Source of the DNA: an uncultured Pseudomonadota bacterium
Lineage (GTDB): Bacteria > Myxococcota_A > UBA796 > GCA-2862545
Direction: 5' to 3'
NCBI GenBank assembly: GCA_937891875.1
Contig: CALATR010000619.1
Location: forward strand, 1-7,790
Length of the DNA: 7,790 nucleotides
Positions 1-5,576 of this stretch are shown here, in pieces. Under the pieces are notes generated by a model. That model had not been told where the DNA came from. It did not search any database and worked only from the letters and a program-made list of their open reading frames with translations. Each line of letters begins with the position of its first letter. The stretch's first letter is position 1. The position numbers and the translations under genes were made by a program.

Positions 1-1601
1 CCCAGGGTGCGCTCGACCGGGCTGCGCGGAGCAAGGTGTTCCCGTGGGCGGCTGCGGAGGACGTGCTGCAGGCGGCGGGCCTCGGGCGCTCCGACGTCGA
101 CGTGGTCGCGGTCGCCGGCCGCTTCACCCCGCCGCTCGTGCTCCGCCGCTTCCCCGGGCTGCGCGCGCTCGCGGGAGACGACCCCTTCAATCCCGCACTC
201 GACGCCCACGTCGCCTACCAGGCCGCCCTGCGCTGGTCCGGGGTCGGGGCGTTCCAGGAGGACCAGACCGCGGCCTGGTTCCATCAGCTGCTCAAGAAGC
301 GCAGCTTCGACCCGCGCCGGGTCGTGATGGTCGACATGCACCGCGCGCTGGCCGAGGCGGCCTACCGCAGCCAGCCCCACGACCGGGTGCTCGCGATCAC
401 CGCCCACCCCAAGGCCGACGGGGCCGGGCTCGCCGTCTTCCAGGCCAGCGGTGGCCTGCTGGTGCCGCTGTTCCGCGACTCGGCGCTGTCCACCCTGCAC
501 ACCCACCTCCAGCGCTGCAGCGCCGCGGTCGGCCTCGATCCGGTGTCCCAGGTGCCGCTGTTGTGGGCGCTGGCCGGGCGGGGCACGCCGGACGCCGCGC
601 TGGTCGATCGCCTGGGCCGCCGCCTGACCTCGGTCGGTCGCCGGCCCTCCCGCCGCGCCTACCCGATCCCTCAGGATCTCCCGCTCGCAAACTCCGTCTT
701 CGACGATCTGCGCCAGGCGGACCCCGAGGTCGCCGCGGCGTCGGTGCTGCAGAACCTGGTCGAGGCCCTGGGCGGGGTCGTGCGCTCCCACGCCCTGCGC
801 CACGGCGCGACCCGGGTGGTCCTGGGCGGGCAGCTCTTCGACAGCCCTCGCCTGGTCGGACGCATCGCCGACGGACTCGACGTGGACGAGCTCTTCGTCC
901 TGCCCGAGCCCGGCGCGGCCTCGCTCCCCCTGGGCGCGGCGTTCGACGTCGCCGGCCCCGCCCCCCGTCGCCTGGACGGCCCTGGACTGGGTCGTGAGTA
1001 CGACGACGCCCAGTGCGAGCTCGCCCTGCGCGCCGCGGTGCTCGCCCCGAGTTCCACCGACGACCCCGTCGGTCGCGCGGTGGACTGCCTGGTGAAGGGC
1101 TGCGGCGTGGCGCGCTTCGTCGGACCGGGGGCGGCCGGGCACTGGGGCGGGGGCAGCCGCACGGTGCTGGTGCGGGCGGACGATCCGGAGGCGGTCGCCC
1201 GGGTGCGTGCGTCCCTGGAGCGCGACCCTCGGGAGGAGGCGGGCTGCCTCTGGGACGGCCGTACCGGCGATCTGCTCGGCGCCGAGCGGGTGGAGGGGGC
1301 CTTGCGCCTCGGCTCGGTCGCCCTGCGCGCCGACGACGCGTTCGCCGCCGCCCACCCCGCGGTCATCGCCCCCGACGGCCGCGTGAACGCTCGCCGCGTG
1401 GATCCCGAGGATGATCCGTCGCTCTACGAGATCCTCGAGCGCCTCCGGGAGCGGACGGGCTGCGGAGCGCTGGCCGCCTTCGCCCTCGGCCTCGGTGGGG
1501 AGCCGCCCGCCGCCCGACCTGCGGACGCGGTGCGCGCGTGGAGACGGGGTGGGCTACCCGCGCTCCTGCTGGGAACGCACCTGGTGGAGGCGAATCGATG
1601 A
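1..1601 (+). CDS. Carbamoyltransferase-family protein (NodU/CmcH-like), degenerate active site, 5' truncated
   Basis: The 3' part of a larger gene: the frame is open from base 3, so the true start lies upstream (532 residues visible). Family members carbamoylate hydroxyls from carbamoyl phosphate and ATP, using a Kae1-like and a YrdC-like domain. Homology is visible from order and spacing. An AAxED segment near base 48 matches the family N-terminus. DMHRALAEAAY (about 333-365) sits where DHHLAHAASAF is usual. GGQLFDS (about 825) is followed by PLGAA. A GVARFVG...GSRTVL block (about 1107) sits where the GRMEFGPRALGNRSIL motif belongs. TGCGALAAFALGLGGEP (about 1455-1505) replaces TGxPxLxNTSFNxxGEP, and the C-terminal LLLGTHLVEA matches the family end. 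Most catalytic residues are substituted, including the probable metal-binding His residues and the GPRALG arginine, so it is probably not an active carbamoyltransferase. It ends in an ATGA overlap with the protease gene. Family placement is from motif reading only. Confidence 0.78.
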   Translation, partial: QGALDRAARSKVFPWAAAEDVLQAAGLGRSDVDVVAVAGRFTPPLVLRRFPGLRALAGDDPFNPALDAHVAYQAALRWSGVGAFQEDQTAAWFHQLLKKRSFDPRRVVMVDMHRALAEAAYRSQPHDRVLAITAHPKADGAGLAVFQASGGLLVPLFRDSALSTLHTHLQRCSAAVGLDPVSQVPLLWALAGRGTPDAALVDRLGRRLTSVGRRPSRRAYPIPQDLPLANSVFDDLRQADPEVAAASVLQNLVEALGGVVRSHALRHGATRVVLGGQLFDSPRLVGRIADGLDVDELFVLPEPGAASLPLGAAFDVAGPAPRRLDGPGLGREYDDAQCELALRAAVLAPSSTDDPVGRAVDCLVKGCGVARFVGPGAAGHWGGGSRTVLVRADDPEAVARVRASLERDPREEAGCLWDGRTGDLLGAERVEGALRLGSVALRADDAFAAAHPAVIAPDGRVNARRVDPEDDPSLYEILERLRERTGCGALAAFALGLGGEPPAARPADAVRAWRRGGLPALLLGTHLVEANR

Positions 1602-2371
1602 GCGAGCCGGCGGCCCCCGAGGCACCGGACACCTTCGTGGCGGGCGCCCGCAGCGACGAGCCCCGGTGGCGGATCTTCGTCGAGATCCTGGTGCTCTACC
1701 TGGTGGTGAACGGCATCATCGCTGGACTGCGCGTCGCCTGGACCATGGGCATGCCCGACCTCGTCCTCGGCGTCGTGCCCGTGCTGTTCATGTACGCGCC
1801 GGTGCTGGTGTGCCGCCTGCGCGGGGTCGACTCCTGGGCCTACCCGCTCGCCCTGCCGTCCCTGCGCGACTGGAGCGTGTGGAAGCCGGTCCTGGTCAGC
1901 AACGCCCTGCTGATCGGCGGCCTCATCGTGCCCTTCGTCGCCGGCTACCACGTCTGGCACACCTACCTGCTGGCCGACTCCCGGGTGCACGACACCTTTC
2001 CCGTCGCCTGGCCGACCCTGGGCGGACTGCTCCTGCTGATCGGCTACCACCTGTTCTTCGTCGCCATCCCCGAGGAGTTCTTCTACCGGGGCTACATGCA
2101 GACCCGCCTGAACGAGGCATTCGACAAGCGCTATCGCGTGCTCGGTGCCGTCATCGGCCCCGGCCTGTTCATCGCGACCGTGCTGTTCGCCTTTGGCCAC
2201 ACCATCGTCGTCTACCAGTGGTGGCACGTCTTCATCATCGGGCCCGGGCTGATCTTCGCCTGGCTCCGCGCCCGGACCGGCGATGTCATGGCCGGCGCCT
2301 TCTTCCACGCCTGGTGCAACGTGACCGTGACCTTGCTGGACATCGCCTACGGACTCCAGCCGCCGACCTGA
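1598..2371 (+). CDS. CPBP family glutamic-type intramembrane protease
   Basis: A 257-residue polytopic membrane protein of the CPBP (CAAX protease/bacteriocin-processing, Abi) family, which cleaves substrates within the membrane. All three active-site motifs are present: EEFFYR (Glu159, Glu160, Arg164), FAFGH (Phe197 to His201) and HAWCN (His237, Asn241). Hydrophobic segments lie near residues 26-46, 53-73, 98-118, 140-158, 181-200, 208-224 and 230-250. The N-terminal 23 residues are polar and Ala/Pro/Glu-rich, consistent with a cytosolic tail. The ATG at 1598 is chosen because GGAGG (1586-1590) lies 7 bases upstream and the codon overlaps the previous stop as ATGA; an in-frame ATG at 1538 would overlap the upstream gene by 64 bases. 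The coupling implies co-expression with the carbamoyltransferase-like protein. Members include prenyl-protein proteases and the myxosortases that process C-terminal sorting signals in myxobacteria; which role applies here cannot be told from the sequence. Confidence 0.9.
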   Translation: MSEPAAPEAPDTFVAGARSDEPRWRIFVEILVLYLVVNGIIAGLRVAWTMGMPDLVLGVVPVLFMYAPVLVCRLRGVDSWAYPLALPSLRDWSVWKPVLVSNALLIGGLIVPFVAGYHVWHTYLLADSRVHDTFPVAWPTLGGLLLLIGYHLFFVAIPEEFFYRGYMQTRLNEAFDKRYRVLGAVIGPGLFIATVLFAFGHTIVVYQWWHVFIIGPGLIFAWLRARTGDVMAGAFFHAWCNVTVTLLDIAYGLQPPT

Positions 2372-2415
2372 GGATCCGATCCAGGCACCGGAGCGGCGTT
2401 TGCCCCGTCGGCCAC

Positions 2416-2437
2416 CATCGCGTCGGACAGCGCGATG
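2416..2437 (+). terminator. Perfect inverted repeat, candidate terminator or RNA hairpin
   Basis: CATCGCG (2416-2422) and CGCGATG (2431-2437) form a perfect 7-bp stem with an 8-base loop, 45 bases after the protease stop. No T-run follows, so it is not a classical intrinsic terminator. It could be a 3'-end stabilising hairpin, a U-tract-free terminator or an operator. Only the symmetry is directly seen. Confidence 0.35.
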
Positions 2438-2510
2438 TCAGGCTGCTCCGAACCGTCCCGCGAGCGGGGAGGAACCCCGGGCAGATCCAGCGAACCGGAC
2501 CGCCCCGTAG

Positions 2511-2540
2511 TTGGTCTGAAGTGAGTGCTTTGGCTATAGT
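2511..2540 (+). promoter_or_regulatory. Candidate sigma70-type promoter for the zinc-ribbon/SS-tail gene
   Basis: TTGGTC (2511-2516) and TATAGT (2535-2540) are separated by 18 bases. The -10 element matches consensus at five of six positions, which stands out in this GC-rich DNA; the -35 matches only at TTG. Transcription would begin near 2547. That gives a leader of about 65 bases to the GTG at 2612 but only about 11 to the ATG at 2558. Prediction by eye only. Confidence 0.4.
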
Positions 2541-2611
2541 CCGGCCCGTCTGGGCCGATGTCTGTAGAGGGATTCGAGCCGATCCGAGCGGCCCTGGATG
2601 GAGACTTCATC

Positions 2612-3586
2612 GTGGAAGCGTGCCCGTTCTGTGGGGGAGAGATCAGTGAGCAGGTCGTCATCTACGGCGGCACCTGCGCGCACTGCTTTGGCCACATCCC
2701 CGGCGAAGAGGCGGCGACGGATCCTGGCGATGACGTCAAGGAGGCCCAGGAGGCCGAGGACCGCAAGCGGGCCAAGCGCAAGGCGCTGCTCCCGCTGCTC
2801 ATCGCGGCCCCGGTCGTGGCGCTGATCGTCGCCGGTGCCGCCTGGCTGGCCCTGCGTCCCGAGCCCGAGCTCGCGATGCTGGACCTGGACGCCGGTGAGT
2901 TCTACACCCCCGACCTGGACGGCCTCGTCGTAGCCCAGGCCGAGGAGGAGCCGCCGAGCGAGGCCGAGGAGAAGGAGCCTGCGGGCAGCACCTCGGGCAG
3001 CACAAACACCCGCGTCGCCGCGGCGACCAAGGAGGCGGGCACCGCGGTCGCGCCCTCGATCCGCACGCCCAAGATCGGAGGATCGAACGGCAAGTCCGAC
3101 GCGGAGCTCCTCGCCGGGCTCGGCACCGCCGATGCCGAGGACATCACCCGCAGCGTGCGCGCCGGGGAGGACCTCGCGCCGGCCAGCGCGGGCAAGGATC
3201 TCGAGCTGTCGACCCGGCTCTCCAGCGGCGGCAGCGTCGGCTCGGGCGGCATGGCCATGGACATGGGCAGCATCTCCCAGTCCGCAGCCCCCCTGTCGAG
3301 CCAGCAGCAGATCGCCATGATGGTGCAGGACGTGCTCCGCCGGCAGCTGCCGCGCCTGCGCCCCTGCTACGAGTCCAGCCTGCGCGCCAACCCGGGCTTC
3401 CAGGGCTCGTGGGTGCTGACCTTCACCGTCGAGACCGACGGCAGCGTCGCCCACGCCAAGGCCAGCCCGACCGGTCCCGGGGACGAGCTGTTCGAGCAGT
3501 GCCTCGTCCGCCGCATCGAGGGCTGGCGCTTCAAGCGCATCGTGAAGCCGCAGCCGGTCAAGAAGACGGTCGACTTCAAGAAGTAG
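2612..3586 (+). CDS. Zinc-ribbon, single-TM protein with AgmX/PglI C-terminal (TonB-like) domain
   Basis: A 324-residue protein if it starts at GTG 2612. It begins with a cytoplasmic zinc ribbon (CPFC at residues 4-7, CAHC at 22-25). Next come a charged Lys/Arg/Glu linker and one membrane helix (about 59-81) preceded by KRAKRK, predicting N-in, C-out topology. A long low-complexity Glu/Ala/Ser/Gly periplasmic linker follows. The C-terminal domain (about 230-320) matches the AgmX/PglI or myxobacterial SS-tail type: LRPCYE, a GxWxLxFxVxxDGSV strand pattern, a second Cys in EQCL, then GWRFK. Cys252 and Cys297 could form a disulfide. The domain resembles TonB C-termini and occurs in proteins linked to gliding and envelope machines; its role here is unknown. 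The GTG has GGAG (2600-2603) 8 bases upstream. An ATG at 2558 (342 residues) has no ribosome site and is followed by codons ending in A or T more often than usual here. The gene stands alone on its strand. Confidence 0.82.
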   Translation: MEACPFCGGEISEQVVIYGGTCAHCFGHIPGEEAATDPGDDVKEAQEAEDRKRAKRKALLPLLIAAPVVALIVAGAAWLALRPEPELAMLDLDAGEFYTPDLDGLVVAQAEEEPPSEAEEKEPAGSTSGSTNTRVAAATKEAGTAVAPSIRTPKIGGSNGKSDAELLAGLGTADAEDITRSVRAGEDLAPASAGKDLELSTRLSSGGSVGSGGMAMDMGSISQSAAPLSSQQQIAMMVQDVLRRQLPRLRPCYESSLRANPGFQGSWVLTFTVETDGSVAHAKASPTGPGDELFEQCLVRRIEGWRFKRIVKPQPVKKTVDFKK

Positions 3587-4049
3587 GGGCCCGCCGGCTC
3601 GGGCGACGCCTGGGGGCGGGTCGCTCCCAGGCGAGGACGAGCCCATCGCTGCCGTCAGCGTAGTAGTGCTTGCGCCGGCCCACCTCGACGAACCCGGTAC
3701 GGGCGTACAGGGCTCGGGCCGGCGCGTTGTCGACCCGGACCTCCAGGATGATGCGCTCGCAAGGCCAGCGGTCCTGCAGCGCCGCGACGAGCGCGCGCCC
3801 GAGCCCCCGGCCCTGCTTCCGGGGATCGACGGCGATGGTGACGATCTCACCCTCACCAGCGACGACGAAGCCGAGCACGTGGCCGACGACCCGGCCGTGC
3901 AGCTCCGCGACCATGCACGCGCCGCAGGCGTGGTCGAGCTGGCCCAGGACCTCGTCGGCGCTCCACGGCTCGCGGCCTCCCCGGGCCTCGATGTCGAGGA
4001 TGTCGTCCACGTCGTCATCGGTCGCTGGGCGCACCAGCAGCTCGCTCAC
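3576..4049 (-). CDS. rimI: RimI-type GNAT N-alpha-acetyltransferase
   Basis: A 157-residue GNAT-fold enzyme that transfers acetyl from acetyl-CoA to a protein N-terminus; RimI classically modifies ribosomal protein bS18. The family signature is nearly complete: EPWS (27-30), GEIVTIAVDP (67-76), the acetyl-CoA loop RKQGRGLG (77-84), LEVR (102-105), NAPARALYARTGF (108-120) and GRRKHYY (124-130). Glu103 and Tyr115 fall at the positions given for the catalytic base and acid in Salmonella RimI. GTG is taken as the start because it overlaps the upstream stop as GTGA and has GGAG five bases before it. The last 15 residues form an Arg/Pro-rich tail beyond the usual fold end. The gene converges on the zinc-ribbon gene and overlaps it by 11 bases. 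The usual partner tsaB is not adjacent, so the bS18 substrate is inferred from family only; another GNAT protein target is possible. Confidence 0.88.
   Translation of the reverse strand: MSELLVRPATDDDVDDILDIEARGGREPWSADEVLGQLDHACGACMVAELHGRVVGHVLGFVVAGEGEIVTIAVDPRKQGRGLGRALVAALQDRWPCERIILEVRVDNAPARALYARTGFVEVGRRKHYYADGSDGLVLAWERPAPRRRPSRRAPTS
3607..3633 (+). terminator. 8-bp GC-rich hairpin, candidate terminator inside the rimI 3' end
   Basis: CGCCTGGG (3607-3614) pairs perfectly with CCCAGGCG (3626-3633) around an 11-base loop, 20 bases past the stop of the zinc-ribbon gene. It is well placed to end that transcript, but no T-run follows. It also lies within codons of the convergent acetyltransferase (around LAWE), so coding constraint could account for part of it. 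Confidence 0.35.
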
Positions 4050-4552
4050 CGGCGCTCCACCATGCGGACCGAGAATCGGCCTCGAACCTGATCCAGCAGC
4101 TCGTGACACGAGGCGAGCCACCGCGCCTCGTCCGACGGATCCTCGAGTACGTTCCGCTGCAGGTAGGCCTCGACGATCATGCGGCGGCGGACCAGCTGCA
4201 CCACGGCCTCGTCGTCGAGTCCGGTCAGCTTCTGCCAGTCCGACCAGCTGGGGCCGAGCCGTGCCCGAATCGCACCGACGCGGGCAGCAACGGCGCCGGG
4301 GGCGGGGTCGTACAGGGTGACGCCGGCGGCGAGCGCCCGCACCAGGGCCGCCATGATCAGGCGCTCCTCCCCGGTCGCGTGACCCAGGCTCCAGAAGGGC
4401 AGAGGCGCCTGATCCAGACCGGTGAGCATGCGCTCGATCCGCACGTCGCTGGCCAGGATGATCTCCTCGTCCACAACGACCACCACGCGATCGACCACCC
4501 CGGCACGGGCAGGGGTGGCGAGCAGGACGGCGAGGAGCAGGAGGCGATGCAT
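4046..4552 (-). CDS. Secreted SurA N-terminal-domain-like protein lacking a PPIase domain
   Basis: A 168-residue protein with a probable signal peptide (residues 1-17: MHR, a Leu-rich core, then PARA as cleavage site), so it probably acts in the periplasm. The mature start, VVDRVVVVVDEEIILASDV (19-37), matches the opening of SurA and related periplasmic chaperones (VVDxxxAVVNDExILxSDV). The rest is helical, with a basic LVRRRMIVEAYLQR segment (120-133) and an ending WLASCHELLDQVRGRF, as in the helical SurA-N region. Full SurA (about 430 residues) also has one or two parvulin domains; none is encoded here, so it would be a chaperone-only or divergent relative. The ATG at 4550-4552 is chosen because it starts the signal peptide; 39 further in-frame upstream codons look non-coding. 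Its ribosome site is weak (AGG only). It is followed by rimI in a GTGA overlap. Family membership rests mainly on the first 20 mature residues. Confidence 0.68.
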   Translation of the reverse strand: MHRLLLLAVLLATPARAGVVDRVVVVVDEEIILASDVRIERMLTGLDQAPLPFWSLGHATGEERLIMAALVRALAAGVTLYDPAPGAVAARVGAIRARLGPSWSDWQKLTGLDDEAVVQLVRRRMIVEAYLQRNVLEDPSDEARWLASCHELLDQVRGRFSVRMVERR

Positions 4553-4643
4553 GGGGGCGCCTGTTCGGATAGTCGGAGGGCCGATCGGTCTGGACGCGTG
4601 TATCGTTGCCCGCTGCATCGAGTCCAGCGAGCGGAGGAGAGGC
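4553..4643. promoter_or_regulatory. Divergent intergenic region between the SurA-N-like/rimI and ABC-transporter operons
   Basis: These 91 bases separate two divergently read operons and must hold both promoters, unless one lies within a neighbouring gene. I see a perfect 8-base palindrome CCGATCGG (4581-4588) near the centre and a weak plus-strand -10-like TATCGT (4601-4606) without a good -35. The plus-strand gene has a clear ribosome site, GGAGGAGA (4633-4640). A shared operator is possible but not shown. Confidence 0.5.
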
Positions 4644-5576
4644 ATGATCGAGGCCCGCGGCCTCACCAAGCGCTACGGTCGGTTCACGGCGGTCGACGGG
4701 GTGGACCTCGACATCGCCGAGCGTGGCATCGTCGGCTTCCTCGGCCCCAACGGGGCGGGCAAGACCACGACGATGCGCATGCTGACCGGCTACCTGCCCA
4801 TGACCGATGGCACGGCCAAGGTCGCTGGCTTCGACGTGTTCGACCAGCCCCAGCAGGTGAAGGCGCGGGTGGGCTACCTCCCGGAGACCCCGCCGCTCTA
4901 CCCGGAGCTGACGGTCGGCGAGTACCTGGCGTTTGTCGCGGAGATCCGCGGCCTCGCCAAGAAGGACCGCCTGCGTCGGGTGGGCGACGTCATGGACCAG
5001 GTCGGCCTGAAGGAGATGGAGAAGCGGGTCACCGGCGCGCTCTCCAAGGGCTACCGCCAGCGCGTCGGCCTCGCCCAGGCGCTGCTCCACGATCCGCCGG
5101 TGCTCATCCTGGACGAGCCCACCTCGGGCCTCGATCCGGCCCAGCTGGTCGGCATCCGCCGCCTGGTGCAGGAGCTCGCAGAAGATCGCCTGGTCGTGCT
5201 GTCGACCCACATCCTGCAGGAGGTCGAGCTGCTCTGTGACCGGGTGATCCTGATCAACCGGGGCAAGCTCGCCGGGGACGGCACGGTCGAGAGCCTGGCC
5301 GCCGAGGTCGGGGCGGGAGCCTGGGTGGAGCTCGTCGCGGACGGACCCGCCGAGGACGCGACCGCGAAGCTCGCCGGCCTGGATGCAGTCGAGTCGGTTC
5401 GGAGCCTGGAACCTTCGTCTTCGGGTGCTGCCCGGTTTCGCCTGGAGGGTGGGGGTGATCTGCCCGCCGCCGTCGCCGCACTGGCTGCCACGGAGGGCTG
5501 GCGCGTGCATGCGCTGGTGCCCCGCAAGGCGTCGCTGGAGGAGGTCTTCTTGTCGTTGGTCGAGGTGGAGCGATGA
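4644..5576 (+). CDS. ABC transporter ATP-binding protein, GldA-like
   Basis: A 310-residue ATPase subunit that would power the permease encoded next. Motifs in order: Walker A GPNGAGKTT (34-42), a Q-loop position in GYLPETPPLYPELT (78-90), signature LSKGYRQR (133-140), Walker B VLILDEPTSGLDP (153-165) and the H-loop STHIL (187-191). The Q-loop carries Glu81 instead of Gln, as is usual in GldA and related ABC-2 exporters. A C-terminal domain of about 90 residues after the nucleotide-binding domain ends with ASLEEVFLSL, a typical close for this group. ATG 4644 is chosen for GGAGGAGA just upstream and because MIEARGLTKRYG is the standard start; a longer in-frame extension would run back across the divergent gene. 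Its stop overlaps the permease start as ATGA. In Bacteroidota GldA is needed for gliding; outside them such systems have no settled substrate, so no gliding role is claimed. Confidence 0.93.
   Translation: MIEARGLTKRYGRFTAVDGVDLDIAERGIVGFLGPNGAGKTTTMRMLTGYLPMTDGTAKVAGFDVFDQPQQVKARVGYLPETPPLYPELTVGEYLAFVAEIRGLAKKDRLRRVGDVMDQVGLKEMEKRVTGALSKGYRQRVGLAQALLHDPPVLILDEPTSGLDPAQLVGIRRLVQELAEDRLVVLSTHILQEVELLCDRVILINRGKLAGDGTVESLAAEVGAGAWVELVADGPAEDATAKLAGLDAVESVRSLEPSSSGAARFRLEGGGDLPAAVAALAATEGWRVHALVPRKASLEEVFLSLVEVER

Larger units (their letters stand above)
2372..2611. other. Intergenic / 5' leader region without a gene
   Basis: Between the protease stop and the preferred GTG start of the next gene I see no convincing coding sequence. 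Open frames crossing it lack the strong G/C third-position bias of the neighbours. It holds a perfect 7-bp hairpin near its middle and a sigma70-like promoter near its end, described separately. If translation instead starts at the ATG at 2558, the non-coding part shrinks to 186 bases. Confidence 0.6.

Noticed and set aside
1..1601. Reading the carbamoyltransferase-like gene as part of an antibiotic or nodulation-factor cluster
   Set aside because: No biosynthetic gene is adjacent in the window, and the active-site motifs are lost, so a tailoring role is unsupported.
1411..2649. A 412-codon plus-strand frame across the carbamoyltransferase end, the protease and the intergenic gap
   Set aside because: Arg/Pro/Ala-rich and without motifs. 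It is out of frame with the protease, whose active-site motifs are intact.
2347..2661. A 104-codon minus-strand frame across the 2372-2611 gap
   Set aside because: It overlaps genes on both sides, and its composition resembles no neighbour. No homology pattern is visible.
3576..5510. A 644-codon minus-strand open frame covering the RimI gene and much of the ABC ATPase gene
   Set aside because: Only its last 157 codons are a real protein (RimI). The rest is low-complexity Arg/Ala/Gly/Pro sequence antisense to the ATPase and the SurA-N-like region, as expected in GC-rich DNA.
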